DNA from: Neoechinorhynchus agilis
Taxonomy: Eukaryota; Acanthocephala
Direction: 5' to 3'
NCBI GenBank assembly: GCA_051530055.1
Contig: CM121341.1
Span: 12,648,001 to 12,712,000, forward strand
DNA: 64,000 nt
In this document: positions 36,301-47,065 of the stretch, in pieces
Layout: each line of letters starts with the position of its first letter
Numbering within the stretch: the stretch's first letter is position 1
The notes under the pieces: model-generated
The model's database searches: none
Told to the model about the DNA's origin: nothing
Seen by the model: the letters and a program-made list of their open reading frames with translations, nothing else
Position numbers and translations under genes: made by a program

Positions 36301-37420
36301 AATCAATAACGCAATTTCTCGGGCGTTGAGAACGGCGAATTTCCCGAACATCCTGGAACCCGCCCACCTCTGTAGACTAGACGGCCTTAGGCCCGATGGA
36401 ATTTCGGTCTTCCCGTGGCGGGAGGGCAAATGCCTTCTCTGGGACGCCACGTGTGTGGATACCCTCGCAGCCAGCAACATCCCCTACTCCCTTGAAATCG
36501 CCGGTGGTGCCGCCAGTGCAGCAGAAGGGAAGAAAATACGGAAATATATTCAGTTATCGAGGGCTCACTATTTTGTCCCCTTTGGGGTAGAGACGTATGG
36601 AGCGCTCGGCAGCTCGGCACTCTCTCTGCTCCAGGATCTCTCGAAGAAATTGAGAGAGGCAACCGGAGACTCAAGAGCAGGCGTATTCCTTCGACAAAAT
36701 ATCTCGCTAGCAGTACACGGGACAATGCTGCCAGCGTGATGGCGACGGTCGAGGAAGGACAAAAGCTGGAATTCGGTGGGAGGTGGTGAGTGTGTTAATT
36801 GTCGAGAAATGAAGATTGATTGAATACATTTGTTTTTTTATGGGAGAAATTTTGCCACGAGGATGGTATTAAGGCGACCTGTAGCACACCTTATCACCCA
36901 CAGACCAATGGCCTCGCGAAACCATTCATCGCGACTTTGAAAATGTGAGCAATCAAAGTGCGAGATCAATGACCAGAAATCGCATTAGAACGTTTCCTTA
37001 TGGTATTTAATAACATTACACAATACCACATGAAGATGCCCACCTAAAGTTTTGATGGGGCGAAGATTATTCACAAGATTGAACAATATACGGCCTTGGT
37101 ATGGATCGACGATACATCGAGGATAACGTGCAACAGCAGAGAATCGAACACGACCAACGTACTCGAAATCGGCAATTCAACGAGCGAGGCGCAGTTTGGT
37201 TCAAAGATCTGAGAAGAGGCTACTGGAGAACGATAAAGATCGAGAAACGAAGAGGACCAGTGTTATATATACGCTGATAGATGATTCAAGAGAATCTCGA
37301 CGAGTAAATGGAGACGATACCGAATGGAACGTGCACAATATCAAGAAGAGCGCGGAGGTGGTTGCAACGAAGAAACATCTATGCTAAAGCAGTCGAAGAA
37401 AAAGGGGTTAAAGGAGAGAG
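33400..37420 (+). mobile_element. Gypsy-like LTR retrotransposon fossil (integrase remnant), split by a LINE
   Basis: Two pieces of one integrase coding region are visible, about 33400-33605 and 36839-37420. The first has ATVIRMLLETCGKFGVPEKL. The second has STPYHPQTNGLA and, further on, a GPY/F-like basic end. They are separated by the REL-type LINE at 33606-36838. No LTRs, gag, protease or reverse transcriptase were found. It is an old, decayed fragment with several breaks in addition to the LINE insertion. Family assignment rests on the integrase text only. Confidence 0.7.
33606..36838 (+). mobile_element. REL-type non-LTR retrotransposon, near full length (subfamily 1, copy A)
   Basis: Frames follow one another. 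An N-terminal Pro/Ser/Thr-rich segment (33617-33919) comes first. A zinc-finger start CPICGKSFKLTNLG then opens a frame at 33969-34673. A long frame at 34694-36739 holds reverse transcriptase (RPIAVSSTIRRLAGKILCKR, CDFRNAFNSLNRESM, NAWYLDDATLGGD), thumb and the C-terminal zinc block CRCGSLVDAFGRHGLVC. It ends with the restriction-like endonuclease motif RPDGISVFPW...LLWDAT and the family ending around ETYGALGSS. One stop and about 40 missing bases separate the last two frames near 34673. Base composition is much richer in GC than the surroundings. It sits inside a Gypsy integrase fossil. Its closest relative in the window is the inverted copy at 59284-61575. Confidence 0.85.
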
Positions 37421-37794
37421 GAATGCTACACCGAAACCAGAAAAATGGAAGAGCCTAAATAGGAAATGAGGGACGAGAATAGTATAGCGCTGTCGTTATC
37501 ACGAACAAGTGCCCAAAGCATTCGGGACGTGGAATCGACAAGTGAAGCGCCGGATTTTCGAAGAAGTACGCGGAATAGGACACTGAGAAGATCTTACGAC
37601 GAGTACTTGTTTGGGAGGAGGATGTGGTAGCGTTACGTCAGACTGATCGATACGCGCATGGACATAAATATGTGGATGCGTGGATAGAGAGTCGTTGTTA
37701 TCATATATAAAAATGAGTTCTGGTAGCTCCTTTAGCAAAACCACCTCGACACTACTACAGAATGTACAACAAACTCAGCCAGTTTTTTGTCTTC
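37421..37794. other. Spacer between the Gypsy fossil and repeat B
   Basis: No clear coding region was seen. It may still belong to the decayed Gypsy element, but nothing recognisable is left. Confidence 0.3.
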
Positions 37795-38045
37795 TAGCAA
37801 GTCGGTTGTATTATTTAAGTGTTCTAGAAAATCCCTTACTCTGCTTATTTTACTTTCTAGGCATACACTTAACCGATATCGTGGATTAGGGAAGCGAATG
37901 AAATCAGTTGAACTCTAAAACCATACGCGGTAGAGAGTTTTTTACATCCCCGTCCGGATTCCCAGATTCCTCTCGAGGAGGCAGGACTCCACAGCGAGTT
38001 CCCCTTCCTTTCGAAGATATCGGTTTTGGACCCCACAACTACGAA
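37795..38045 (+). repeat. Dispersed repeat B, copy 2
   Basis: It contains AGCAAGTCGGTTGTATTATT, AAGTGTTCTAGAAAATCCC, CGTGGATTAGGGAAGCGAAT and ACCATACGCGGTAGAGAG. It ends with CCGGATTCCCAGATTCC and the GGCAGGACTCCACAGCGAGT hairpin. It matches copy 1 and extends it, and is followed at once by RPS3 upstream DNA. Confidence 0.7.
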
Positions 38046-38383
38046 GTAGTATTCCTCAAATAAATGCAATTCGATTTATGACGTTTGTGATATAATGCGA
38101 TTAACTTTTTAAATGCAGTCATCTTTTTATTTGGCATTTTCAACTTGTAAGAGAAAAGCGTTTAGAAATCTTATTTTATCGATATCGCGGTGGAACCCTG
38201 CGACTTAAAACCGATACCGCAAGGTGTCCTTCGTACGAATGCGTTGGTCCATTAAATTGGAGATGGGTCATTGTTTTTAAATTTCCTACGATGATATTTC
38301 GTCGTGGTACATCGATTCTTCCGCTCTTTCGTTCCCAACTCGTGAATCCAATTTCTCGAACACTATCTTTCTTCTGCTGTAAA

Positions 38384-39328
38384 ATGTCCAATCTTAGTGA
38401 TCAAAACGTTACTTTGAAACGAAAATTCATAATGGAAGGTTTATTTCGTGCTGAGTTGAACGAATTCTTCAAACGAGAATTATCTGCTCAAGACGGTTTT
38501 TCCGGAATCGATGTTCGTCGAACTCCCAATAAGTACGAAATCATCATTAAAGCTACAAGAAGCGCCCAAGTAGTCGGCGAAAAGGGTCGACGGATTCGAG
38601 AGCTGAGCAGTGTGCTTGCAAAACGCTTCCGTACTTCTCAGACTAACATCGACGTCCTCGTTGGCAAAGTAGAATGCCGTGGTTTATGCGCTGTAACCCA
38701 AGCTGAGAGTCTCCGATACAAATTGACCGAAGGCGTTGCTGTTCGTCGAGCTTGTTACGGAGTGCTTCGGTTCATCATGGACGCCGGCGCTCGCGGTTGT
38801 GAGATTACAGTGAGCGGAAAGCTTCGAGGTCAACGAGCCAAGTCTATGAAGTTCATTGATGGTCTTATGATCCATTCCGGGAATCCTGTTCGGGAATGTG
38901 TCCGAATCGCAGTCCGGCATGTTCTTCTAAGACAAGGAATGCTTGGGATCAAGGTGAAAATAATGCTCCCGTTCGATAAAACAAACAGATTCTCCGTCGA
39001 GAAACCCCTGCCGGATCACGTCAGCATTGTTGAACCCAAAGAGTCTGATCAATCCCAATTTGACGATGACCAACCTGGTTGCGTCCTTAAAGAGCCTGAA
39101 CAAGAGTACGAAGAACCATCAGGCATTCCTGAAGATCTAATGTCTACGATGCCTTTTATGCCACAAACCGTAGGACAGATACCTGCTTACATGGATCCAA
39201 TGGCCTATGGAGGAGGAGGAATAAGCGCCGTGCAATCAATTGAGGAAACTTATTATACTCCCAGTTCACAATCGAGAGGCGAAATGTACGGCTATTCTGA
39301 GCAACAACCGCCTCCGCCTCATATGTGA
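38384..39328 (+). CDS. RPS3: 40S ribosomal protein S3 (uS3) with a long C-terminal extension
   Basis: This is an intronless 314-residue frame starting [19 protein letters not shown]. It has the KH domain ([19 protein letters not shown]) and uS3 text [36 protein letters not shown] and [16 protein letters not shown] then [25 protein letters not shown] follows. uS3 lines the mRNA entry channel and in animals also acts in DNA-damage and NF-kB roles. Human uS3 has 243 residues; here about 70 extra residues follow, with [20 protein letters not shown] and an end [13 protein letters not shown] rich in Pro, Gln, Met and Tyr. The ATG at 38384 is chosen because it begins the conserved region; 31 upstream in-frame codons are not conserved. 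Confidence 0.95.
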   Translation: MSNLSDQNVTLKRKFIMEGLFRAELNEFFKRELSAQDGFSGIDVRRTPNKYEIIIKATRSAQVVGEKGRRIRELSSVLAKRFRTSQTNIDVLVGKVECRGLCAVTQAESLRYKLTEGVAVRRACYGVLRFIMDAGARGCEITVSGKLRGQRAKSMKFIDGLMIHSGNPVRECVRIAVRHVLLRQGMLGIKVKIMLPFDKTNRFSVEKPLPDHVSIVEPKESDQSQFDDDQPGCVLKEPEQEYEEPSGIPEDLMSTMPFMPQTVGQIPAYMDPMAYGGGGISAVQSIEETYYTPSSQSRGEMYGYSEQQPPPPHM

Positions 39329-39619
39329 TCTTTAAATTGACTAAGAAGAGCAGCTTTTTGGTTTCGTGAGTTAATCCGAATCAATCAAGGTGGTTTGTTG
39401 AGGCCCATTTCGTTATAGAGCACATTCACCGTGAAGAAATCGTTTTTGATTTTAGAATATGGTCACGTTTGTTGAGTTTATTTTGCGCTTCTTTTGACAT
39501 TAGTAGTCCTCGATCTTTAAACCATTAACTAAGATCGATTTCATTCGATCTATTGAATGTAGTCATATCGATGAATGTTTTGTATTTATACCACAAATCA
39601 CTGAAAATAGTAAATCCTG

Positions 39620-40690
39620 TAAGACCAAGCGGATAACAGATAAAGCCCTCCAACATCTCACGAAATTACCTCGGAAGTCGTCATCTTTATCCGAAATCAG
39701 AAACTGGGCTCTTCACTGCACCTTCCCCCCCAACTTGTAGACTTTCTTACCCTCATTATAAATCACAACGTCTATATGGCACCTACCCCTCATGGTCCGC
39801 TCTTCCTAAAATTATCAGAAAATGTTTTAAACTCGCCTTTTTACACTTCTTAACAACAAATTATTGCCCTTAAAATTCGGCTTCCGGCCCAAATTTTCTG
39901 TAACGTATGCCCTGTTTTGCATTTATGATACGCTGTCACCCGTCTCATTCAACTGAACTTATTATGAAGCTTTCGATTCCATGGACCACGCACTACACCT
40001 TTAGGCCCGTTCCGATTTCGGTCTGAACGCATGGCAGAACCACTTGCTGTCCTCACATCTTAGTACCGGGCTACTTCCTCGATGATCAGCCTATCCTTCA
40101 CCAAAGGCGTACCTAGCGGTGCCGTCCTGTCACCACTTCAACAGCACGTTTTATTTATTTTTTTAAGAAGAGGACCCATGTACCTCTGGGTCCTCCTGAT
40201 CACTTTAGAGTTGATGATGGACCCGGAGTTTATGATGGATCCGGAGTGGATGACGGTCGACGACGACGAGACAAAGTCGACAACGACGAGAACGAACTTA
40301 AACCTCTCTCGTCGTACTCTAAACTTTTCTTATATGCTGACGATCTCCCCGCATCGCTCAATCACCTCTCCTTCTGATTAACATTTAACGAAATCATGCG
40401 CATAAAAGACTTCTGCACTAATCACAAACTCTACACGAACTTCTCTAAATGCTTTGAAATGATTCCCTCAATCTCCTGCAATCCCAGACCCTACCCCGAT
40501 CTTCAAAATGACACTCGACGAGTCGCATCCCTTAGAATTCTGGGTCTCCAATTTCAATCAAATCTGAACCCTCAAATGTTTCCGCCATTTAGGAGTCTTC
40601 GCCCGCCCTCTACAAATTTTACTACAGCGTTATTTTATCCTCCCTTATCTACGGCTACCCGTCATTGTCAACCTTTCCCATTCGCAAATC
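39620..40690 (+). mobile_element. CR1/Jockey-like LINE reverse-transcriptase fragment
   Basis: Degenerate frames show the order expected of an APE-type LINE reverse transcriptase: AFDSMDHAL (about 39.97 kb), GVPSGAVLSPL (40.1 kb), YADDLPASLNH (about 40.33 kb), then HKLYTNFSKCFEMIPSIS and LRILGLQFQSNLNP (40.4-40.6 kb). About 180 bases of unrelated, repeat-rich sequence (with ACCCATGTACCTCTGGGTCC) interrupt it between 40145 and 40325. It is dead and joined at its end to a piece of a different LINE class. Confidence 0.7.
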
Positions 40691-41835
40691 CGTCGCTTTG
40701 AAACGCTTCACGAAGCGACAGTTCATTATCCCCGCTCTCACCGAGTGTCTTAATAAAATTTTCAAAAAACAATGGGCAAAATGTAACGAGACGATGAAAG
40801 TCTCTCCCGAGAAAATTTTAAATACTCAGCTATCGCACGAGTCCTCGCGTCAAACGTCCATGCCTGTATCGTCCGGCGGTTTAAGTATCCGAAAAGCAGC
40901 CGATATTTCTCTGTCAGCTTATTTGGAATCGCATGAAGCAAGTGGCACAATGGTCTAGTCTTTTCTTGGCGAGAGTTACACTTTGGATGAAGATTTCGTG
41001 GAGGCGCTTAATTTTTGGTGCGGAGATTCAGGTAGCGAGCAGCTACCCGTCAATGGTTGCAATCAATCAGTTTGGGACTCACCTCTGGTAGCGAGATTTC
41101 ATAACTCTTTAATTTCAGATTCTCGTGACCTGGTGAACCGAACTCGATTGGTGGCAGTCTCTACAAGAGAATTGGGTGCTTGGCACAACGCTGTCATAAT
41201 CGCTTCTGCGAGTACCCTTCTCTCCGACGAGACAGTAAGGATTGCGGTGCCCCTGAGGCTTGGGGTACCGATTTGTACATCCCATTGCTGCCATTGCCGT
41301 GCGACCGTGTAACCATCGAGACGCCATTGTCTCGTCTGTCGGCAATCAGGCGGGAGGTACTCACGAAATGTCGAAATGAACGAAATTCGTAGCTGTGCCC
41401 TGAATACTGTGAATGCGCCGAACATCATAGGGCCGAGCAATCCTTGCAGACTCGATGGCAGTGGACCGGACGGTGTCACATTGTTCCCGTGGCGAAGGGA
41501 GGCAAATGCCTTCTCTAGGACGCCATTCACAGCCAGCAACACAAAATTCGCTACTATTAAACCAGGGAAGCAGCTACCGCCGCTGATGAACGCAAAATGA
41601 CAAAATACAGGGGCCCGAGTCGAAATCATTCTATCGTTCCCCTTGGCGTCGAGACGTTCGGGTCGTTTGGTACCGCGGTGCAGGAACTGTTCAAGGAATT
41701 GTCTAAGAGATTGAGACGAATCAATGGCGATCCGAGATCAGGAGCATTCCTTCTACAAAGCATAAGTCTAACTAAGCAACGAGATGGAACGCTGCATCCG
41801 TCCTTTCGACCATTACACCAGGGCGGCAGCTGAGT
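40690..41835 (+). mobile_element. REL-type LINE 3' part (diverged copy C)
   Basis: It starts in the thumb region (ILNTQLSHESSRQTSMPVSS then GGLSIRKAADISLSAYLES) and continues through VNGCNQSVWDSPLVARFHNS, RTRLVAVSTRELGAW, the zinc and nuclease region in broken frames (GVTLFPWRRE, 41.48 kb) and the family ending SGAFLLQSISLTKQRD. It is diverged from copies A and B over its whole length. Stops are present, so it is inactive. Confidence 0.75.
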
Positions 41836-42745
41836 GATCCAGAGCGGTGGTGTGAATGATTATATGTTTGTTATAATATTTATGTAAGAATGTAAATTAT
41901 ATTGAAAAAATATCGGGATTAAAAAAATTATTCTGTTGGATCGAGCTTATCAATGATAGTAATGAATTTACCGCGACTATATCTCCGACATCATTCAATG
42001 AGGCAAACGTTTAGAGGCTGAGAATATTGAGCTTATTTTGAGGATCATAATAAGGTTTGTGCTTTCCTTGAATTATATACGCAATGCGTTTTCAAGACTC
42101 GAATATATCTTTCATTTTAGGATCGAAAAGATAGGACTGAATTGTTAATAAGACGCATTGTTTGCATATGAAGATGGATAGTGGCGCTAATGTAAATGGA
42201 AAATGATCGTGTAGAGGAAGCGCCGCTATTACAAAGGCTAATTTAAAAAGAGCAACGAAAAATTGAACTATATTGAATCGTACTTTTCGCCCTTTCTCTA
42301 ATCTTTAATATTTCAATTTTTCGATGATTTCGTTGTATGAAATCAACTAGACTGGAATTCTCGGGATTGTTTGTAAAGCGTTTACACTTTTTTGTAACAA
42401 CTGTGACTACGAGCATTTTATTTTGACGCTCTTTAGTAGAAGTAAAGGTGAGTGCTTTTGGTTGTTTCTTGTGAAAATCGTGAAAAACGCCAATCGATAT
42501 CATATTGTCAGTTTTCCATTCAGCTCACCAGTGGAGTCTGATGCTTTAAAAATTAACGAAAAACTCATAGCGCATCAGCATATATTTGAAACTCTTTAGA
42601 ACTACAAATGATTCTGTAGCAAGGATTTTTGTATTCTTTTATTTAAAAAGGTTTGATCTTACGTCGACGCGGCGCAAAACAACTTTGATAACTCGTTCAC
42701 ATCGAGAAATTCTTCTTTTAAGTTAGAACACAACGGAGCAAAATA
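41836..42745. other. AT-rich intergenic DNA
   Basis: No gene, repeat or RNA was recognised between the LINE remnant and the zinc-ribbon gene. The frame at 42243-42503 (-) shows no family features. Confidence 0.3.
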
Positions 42746-43279
42746 CTAAAACACCAATAATCTATTTCCACAAATAACACAAAAACGAACATTGTCCAAT
42801 GGAAGACGCGATGCACCGCACATGTGGCAAAATTTAACTTTATAACTTCGATCCGAATTTCTTTCTGAGCTCTCGAATTTATTCACACTCCAATTACTTT
42901 GGGAACGATAAACCTCTTTGCTTTTTTCAGAATACTCATCATCAGTTTGATCTTCCGTGAGTTTGTCTTCTTCAGGGTTGCTAAAGTTCGTATCGCAAGG
43001 CTGAACTTGCTCCTGAGAAGAGCACGCAAAATCCGACGGACTAACATTTGCTCCGAAATCTTTCAAAGAAATTATTTTAGCGTTGTTACCTTTATCAACG
43101 TTAAAGTTTTTAGTGTCACTATGAATACTTCCATCACTACGATCACCGGATTTACTTACCGTAACATCATGATTCGATTCGAAAGGTTCTCGATTAACAG
43201 CAATGTCCAAAAGACTATCGTCGGATTGGAGCTCAAACATGTGAGCAGAAACTCTTGGTACAATTTTCTTCATCATCAC
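42746..43279 (-). CDS. Small protein with a C-terminal double zinc ribbon
   Basis: This 177-residue frame ends in VKFCHMCGASRLPLDNVRF then CVICGNRLLVF. It has two CxxC knuckles twelve residues apart, the pattern of a zinc-ribbon module. The rest is acidic and Ser/Asn-rich with no predicted globular domain (EEDKLTEDQTDDEYSEKSKE). The function is unknown; zinc ribbons of this type often mediate protein or nucleic-acid contacts. It reads as a single exon, and the start near 43279 is provisional. Confidence 0.6.
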   Translation of the reverse strand: MMMKKIVPRVSAHMFELQSDDSLLDIAVNREPFESNHDVTVSKSGDRSDGSIHSDTKNFNVDKGNNAKIISLKDFGANVSPSDFACSSQEQVQPCDTNFSNPEEDKLTEDQTDDEYSEKSKEVYRSQSNWSVNKFESSERNSDRSYKVKFCHMCGASRLPLDNVRFCVICGNRLLVF

Positions 43280-43554
43280 AATGATGGTCTATGCCAAAAC
43301 AAATCACGTAGCCAATTCGGTTGAAAGTTTCTATGGTAACGACGCATTCCAGATTAGTCTCGTTTGATTCGTTTACTTTGAGAGAGGGAAATATATACCG
43401 TGTCCATATTTAGAAGATATTTTCTCAATATAAGTTAGATCAAATTTATGCTCGACATCTCGTTAAGGAATTGTCTCAGCGGATCTGTTCGAGATACTTC
43501 AACTTTTTTCTCTCAAAATTGTACCAACGAGAAAGCGCTACAATGAATAGAAAA

Positions 43555-43740
43555 CAGATGGGAAACTTATGGGGCCTTGGGGGGGTCGGCACTAGCCCTC
43601 CTGAAGGACTTGGGGAAACGAATCAACGCGGCGACTGGAGAGTTAAGATCGACGTCGTTCTTGGCGCAAAAAATAAGCATTGCGGTGCAGCGGAGCAATG
43701 CGGCTAGCATTTTGGCCAGCGCCAATGAATGGGAGCGTTG
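43555..43740 (+). mobile_element. 3' fragment of a REL-type LINE
   Basis: Across two frames the fragment reads LKDLGKRINAATGELRS, then AQKISIAVQRSNAASILASA. This is the family-specific C-terminal end also seen at 36.6, 9.8, 46.7 and 59.4 kb. Nothing upstream of it belongs to the element, so it is a 5'-truncated insertion. Confidence 0.7.
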
Positions 43741-43937
43741 ATGAAACTATAAATTATGTATGCTTGCGTAAAAAAACTCTTTCGTAAAAAAAAAGTTTAG
43801 ACTTCATCAGTCTAAACTTTAATGAGTTATAAAATATATAGAACGGTCGGTCTCGAAGAGGTCTGTGAAAGCAATCGCCATAACGTGTCCTCCTCAACGT
43901 TAAAATGTCCACCCCTCCATCTTAAAAATTCTTATTT

Positions 43938-44330
43938 TTATCTCGAGTTTAAACCCAATGAATATCTAGTATCCTCTTGTTTCCATATTAATGCTTCATA
44001 AATTATAATTCGCGATAAAGGAACTGATGCTTTTCGCCATCGCCCGTGAGAATCTTTGTGCAATTTAATGCACTTTTCAACATACCATTTTCCAAATCGC
44101 GTCCGTAACTCCGGTGTCCTGACTCTTGCGAAGAAACGGAATTCACAGGGACTGTCAATGTCTTGAGTGGTCTGCATAACGAGATTCCCAATCAAGAACA
44201 TTTTTTTAGTGGCATCTACTTTGTATAACACAGATTCCAATGAATCATTTCTCAACGTAAACTTTCTTGCACTTGGAAAATTAATATCGAGAACTCTGGA
44301 GTCAGGAATCTGGAACGAGCACCGGGAGAT
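43938..44330 (-). CDS. Unrecognised protein exon
   Basis: An open frame of about 130 codons reads QIPDSRVLDINFPSARKF, LESVLYKVDATKKMFLIGNL, CEFRFFARVRTPELRTRFG and KWYVEKCIKLHK, and ends SLGLNSR. The composition is protein-like. The frame is bounded upstream by an acceptor-like AAATAG near 44331, so an earlier exon is likely. No family was recognised. Confidence 0.4.
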   Translation of the reverse strand: MSRCSFQIPDSRVLDINFPSARKFTLRNDSLESVLYKVDATKKMFLIGNLVMQTTQDIDSPCEFRFFARVRTPELRTRFGKWYVEKCIKLHKDSHGRWRKASVPLSRIIIYEALIWKQEDTRYSLGLNSR

Positions 44331-44377
44331 CCTATTTTATGAGGAGAAGATCCTTCGTTTGGTATGATAATAACACG

Positions 44378-44770
44378 TTTGTTACATAACAAGAATTGAA
44401 CTCATGTACCTTTGAATACTCACAAACACTCGAGTTCAGGGTTGTTTAAAAAATGCCGTTGTTGATTATTAAGTATATTACTGTTTTGGTCGGGTGGGAA
44501 TATCCAGTCGGAAGATGTCTCCGTTCTGGGTATTTCCGTTGCAGTAGAGTTTGTGAGGTTAGTTCTTTCCTCCGGTTCATTTCGGGTAATGATATCCGAG
44601 AAGATTGGGTAGAAACGAATTAAGATTACCAGTGTTGTGCTCGTGTTAAAAAGGGAATAAAATCTGGTAAAAAAATTTGTTTAGGAAATTAGACCCATGT
44701 ACCTTTGGGACCTCATAAACATACAGTTATTCCGTTTTTTAGGAAATGCGTTCGGATGGGAATGTCCGGT
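44378..44770 (+). repeat. Repeat C, one full and one partial copy
   Basis: The full copy begins near AACAAGAATTGAACTCATGTACC and ends near GTTGTGCTCGTGTTAAAAAGGG (about 44660). It carries GTCGGGTGGGAATATCC, GTTCATTTCGGGTAATGATA and CCGAGAAGATTGG. A second start (TTAGACCCATGTACCTTTGG) follows directly at about 44685 and stops after GGGAATGTCC. Confidence 0.7.
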
Positions 44771-46604
44771 CTTGCTAGTTTGAAAAGAGAGCGATATATG
44801 GAAGAAATTTTGATGGTAGGGTTGAGAGGCGTTTTTATTGTTTAATGAAAATATCATCAAGGCATTCGGTGAGAGGGAAAAAGTCAGCTGTGCAAATTTT
44901 AGATGCTCTTTTGTGAAGTACCGACATAGAAGGAATTAAGTTGTTTTCACATTTTTTCAAAAAAAGGAATCAGGTTTGATGATATATCTAAAAAGTCGTC
45001 TTTACGTGATGGATAAAGAGGAAATGGATTTATTTTGGCAGACTTTTCAGATGCAACCCATTAAATATTTAAAAAGGAATCCCGACAAAGCCCTTATGCA
45101 CTCCTGGTTCAAGGTAATCAAAATGTAATAGAGAAATATAGGGGCCGTAGCAGGCGGATTTGATTTGTTTACAGGAAGCGGGATGGGAACCAACGATTCG
45201 CCTCCCATTTTTTAAGGAATTTATATTGAATCTTACAACTAGTAACCAGAGCGTAGGAGAAATCTGGTTTTCAAGGAGGCTACAAACTTTTATTAGAGCA
45301 AACCTTAACCCTAGACTTCTTTTTCAATACAAAGATGAATTTTTGGCAGTGCAATTCATCGCAGTTAGCAATATGCTGCTTAATAGAGATGACCGAATGA
45401 TTCTGGCGAATATCTATATTCCGCCCCGTGAAGTATCTAATTTTCTTAAATACAAGGTTTCAATTCGAACGGGTTAGCTTCGTTTTCCGCCTGGGAACCC
45501 ATTTAATATTTTATTCTAGCACCATAACCTTCCTTTCATAACTACTCAAAAAACGCACACTCGTTTTTATACGCTAATCAATTTTTGAACAGAAATTGGT
45601 GGGGTATGACATGACAGTCTACTGAGTAGGAAGGGCGGATCTAGAAGCTCGGGTAATTCTGGATGCAAAGAGAATTCAAGGTCTGCGATAATTATATCCG
45701 ATGCTTCTGATGCTCATCTTTTAACTCATTTACCGGAACATCTTCGACGTCCGTCGAAGGGAGCTAACTCCTTATTTCGAATGGCAGTAATTGCCGAAGT
45801 CTAGGGGGACATGAGGCTTTGCAAATTTTGGAAAGAAAAATTTTATAAAAAAATTTATTGGGAAGAAATTGAAAAAGACCAGAATAAAAAAATTTTAACT
45901 AAAAAAATAAGTCATTTTGAAATATACTTTTAAAGCGAAGATAGTGTGACTGGAAAATTAGGGCATCGAAGTGGATTGGGTCTATTTCTTACGAGGAGAC
46001 TAGCCCAAATTTTAAGGGGTAATCTTTTTGGAGTATCTTCAATGCCAGCATGGAGCCCGCCCTTGAGAAGCAGAATATCAATGGAAATTGACAAAGAATC
46101 TTTGCTTGGTTACTGGGAAAGAAGTGACTCGGGAGCTAATAACACTCTATCTTGTTCTATAAAAAAGTTTTTAACGTTGTAAATATTAATAACCGAAATA
46201 AACTCTTGGATAAATGGAATAAAAGATAAAGTTTCGAGGATTTAAAGGAGATAAATAGGGTTAAAAAAAGTTATTATACCCAAAAATAAAAAGATGATCG
46301 AATCTTCAGCGGACGTTAGATTGATCGCTATACAAAATCCAATCATCTCCTTAGTTGAAAAGGTAGTGAACTCAAAACTCCTAAATTTTATCATGCCTAA
46401 AAAATTATTCCCGAACAACAATCATGGCTTTATTCCTGGTTGGGGAATATGAACTCTTATGCATGAATTAAATGAATTAAACAACATTCTTATAGGTGTG
46501 AACAAAATTTTACTACAAGTGAATATAAACAAAGCGTTTGACGCGATCGATCGGAATTTTAGACATTTTAAAAATTTATGAATGAACATAGTTTCGTTTT
46601 CTTC

Positions 46605-46815
46605 AAATGTTATGTTTGTTCGGCAGCTTCTTTGATGGCCGCGGCATTGCCGCGTTGGATCGCCGCGCTGATTCGCTCCAACAGGAAGCTGCTGGATCGC
46701 ATATCGCCGGTGGTATGTTTTAGCATCCCTCCCAGTCGTGAGAGGAAATAATCGGCTTCTTTGCCGAGACATCCCAGTGTTTCCACCGCAATCGGGATGA
46801 AAATTCCTAAAAGAA
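46605..46815 (-). mobile_element. REL-LINE 3' fragment inserted in the APE LINE
   Basis: Read on the minus strand, it gives GIFIPIAVETLGCLGKEADY, then DMRSSSFLLERISAAIQRGN and AAAIKEAAEQT. This is the C-terminal end of subfamily 2 as at 9.8-10.0 kb. It is 5'-truncated and lies within the reverse transcriptase of another LINE. Confidence 0.8.
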
Positions 46816-46822
46816 TTAAACA

Positions 46823-47065
46823 AAACATTATGTGTTGAAAAGATAATTCATTGTTATTTGTTGATAGGAAAGATAAATGAAATTAAGATTTTATTGGATA
46901 TTTCGATCCACTATCACGGATCTTCTTCAGCGATTGTTTTCGAAGGAAAGCTTTCTCGAACTTTCCTTCGAAAACAATCGCTGAAGAAGATCCGTGATAG
47001 TGGATCGAAATATCCAATAAAATCTTAATTTCATTTATCTTTCCTATCAATAAAAAACATTATGT
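46823..47065. mobile_element. Perfect 90-nt palindrome with 12-bp target-site duplication
   Basis: Arms 46861-46950 and 46961-47050 are exact reverse complements around a 10-nt loop. The direct repeat AAAACATTATGT flanks the element (46823-46834 and 47054-47065). Each arm contains CTGAAGAAGATCC, an 8-nt loop, GGATC, GAAA, then TATCCAATAAAATC. This is a Penelope-terminal-repeat-like ribozyme core with a tail like that of the 55-57 kb element. No protein is encoded. Identity of the arms points to a very recent event or gene conversion. It lies inside a dead LINE. Confidence 0.85.

Noticed and set aside
35018-36762. Minus-strand frames over LINE copy A
   Set aside because: They are shadows of the plus-strand LINE frame, repeated identically at copy B.
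42243-42503. Gene upstream of the zinc-ribbon ORF
   Set aside because: No conserved text, AT-rich composition and no splice context; probably chance.
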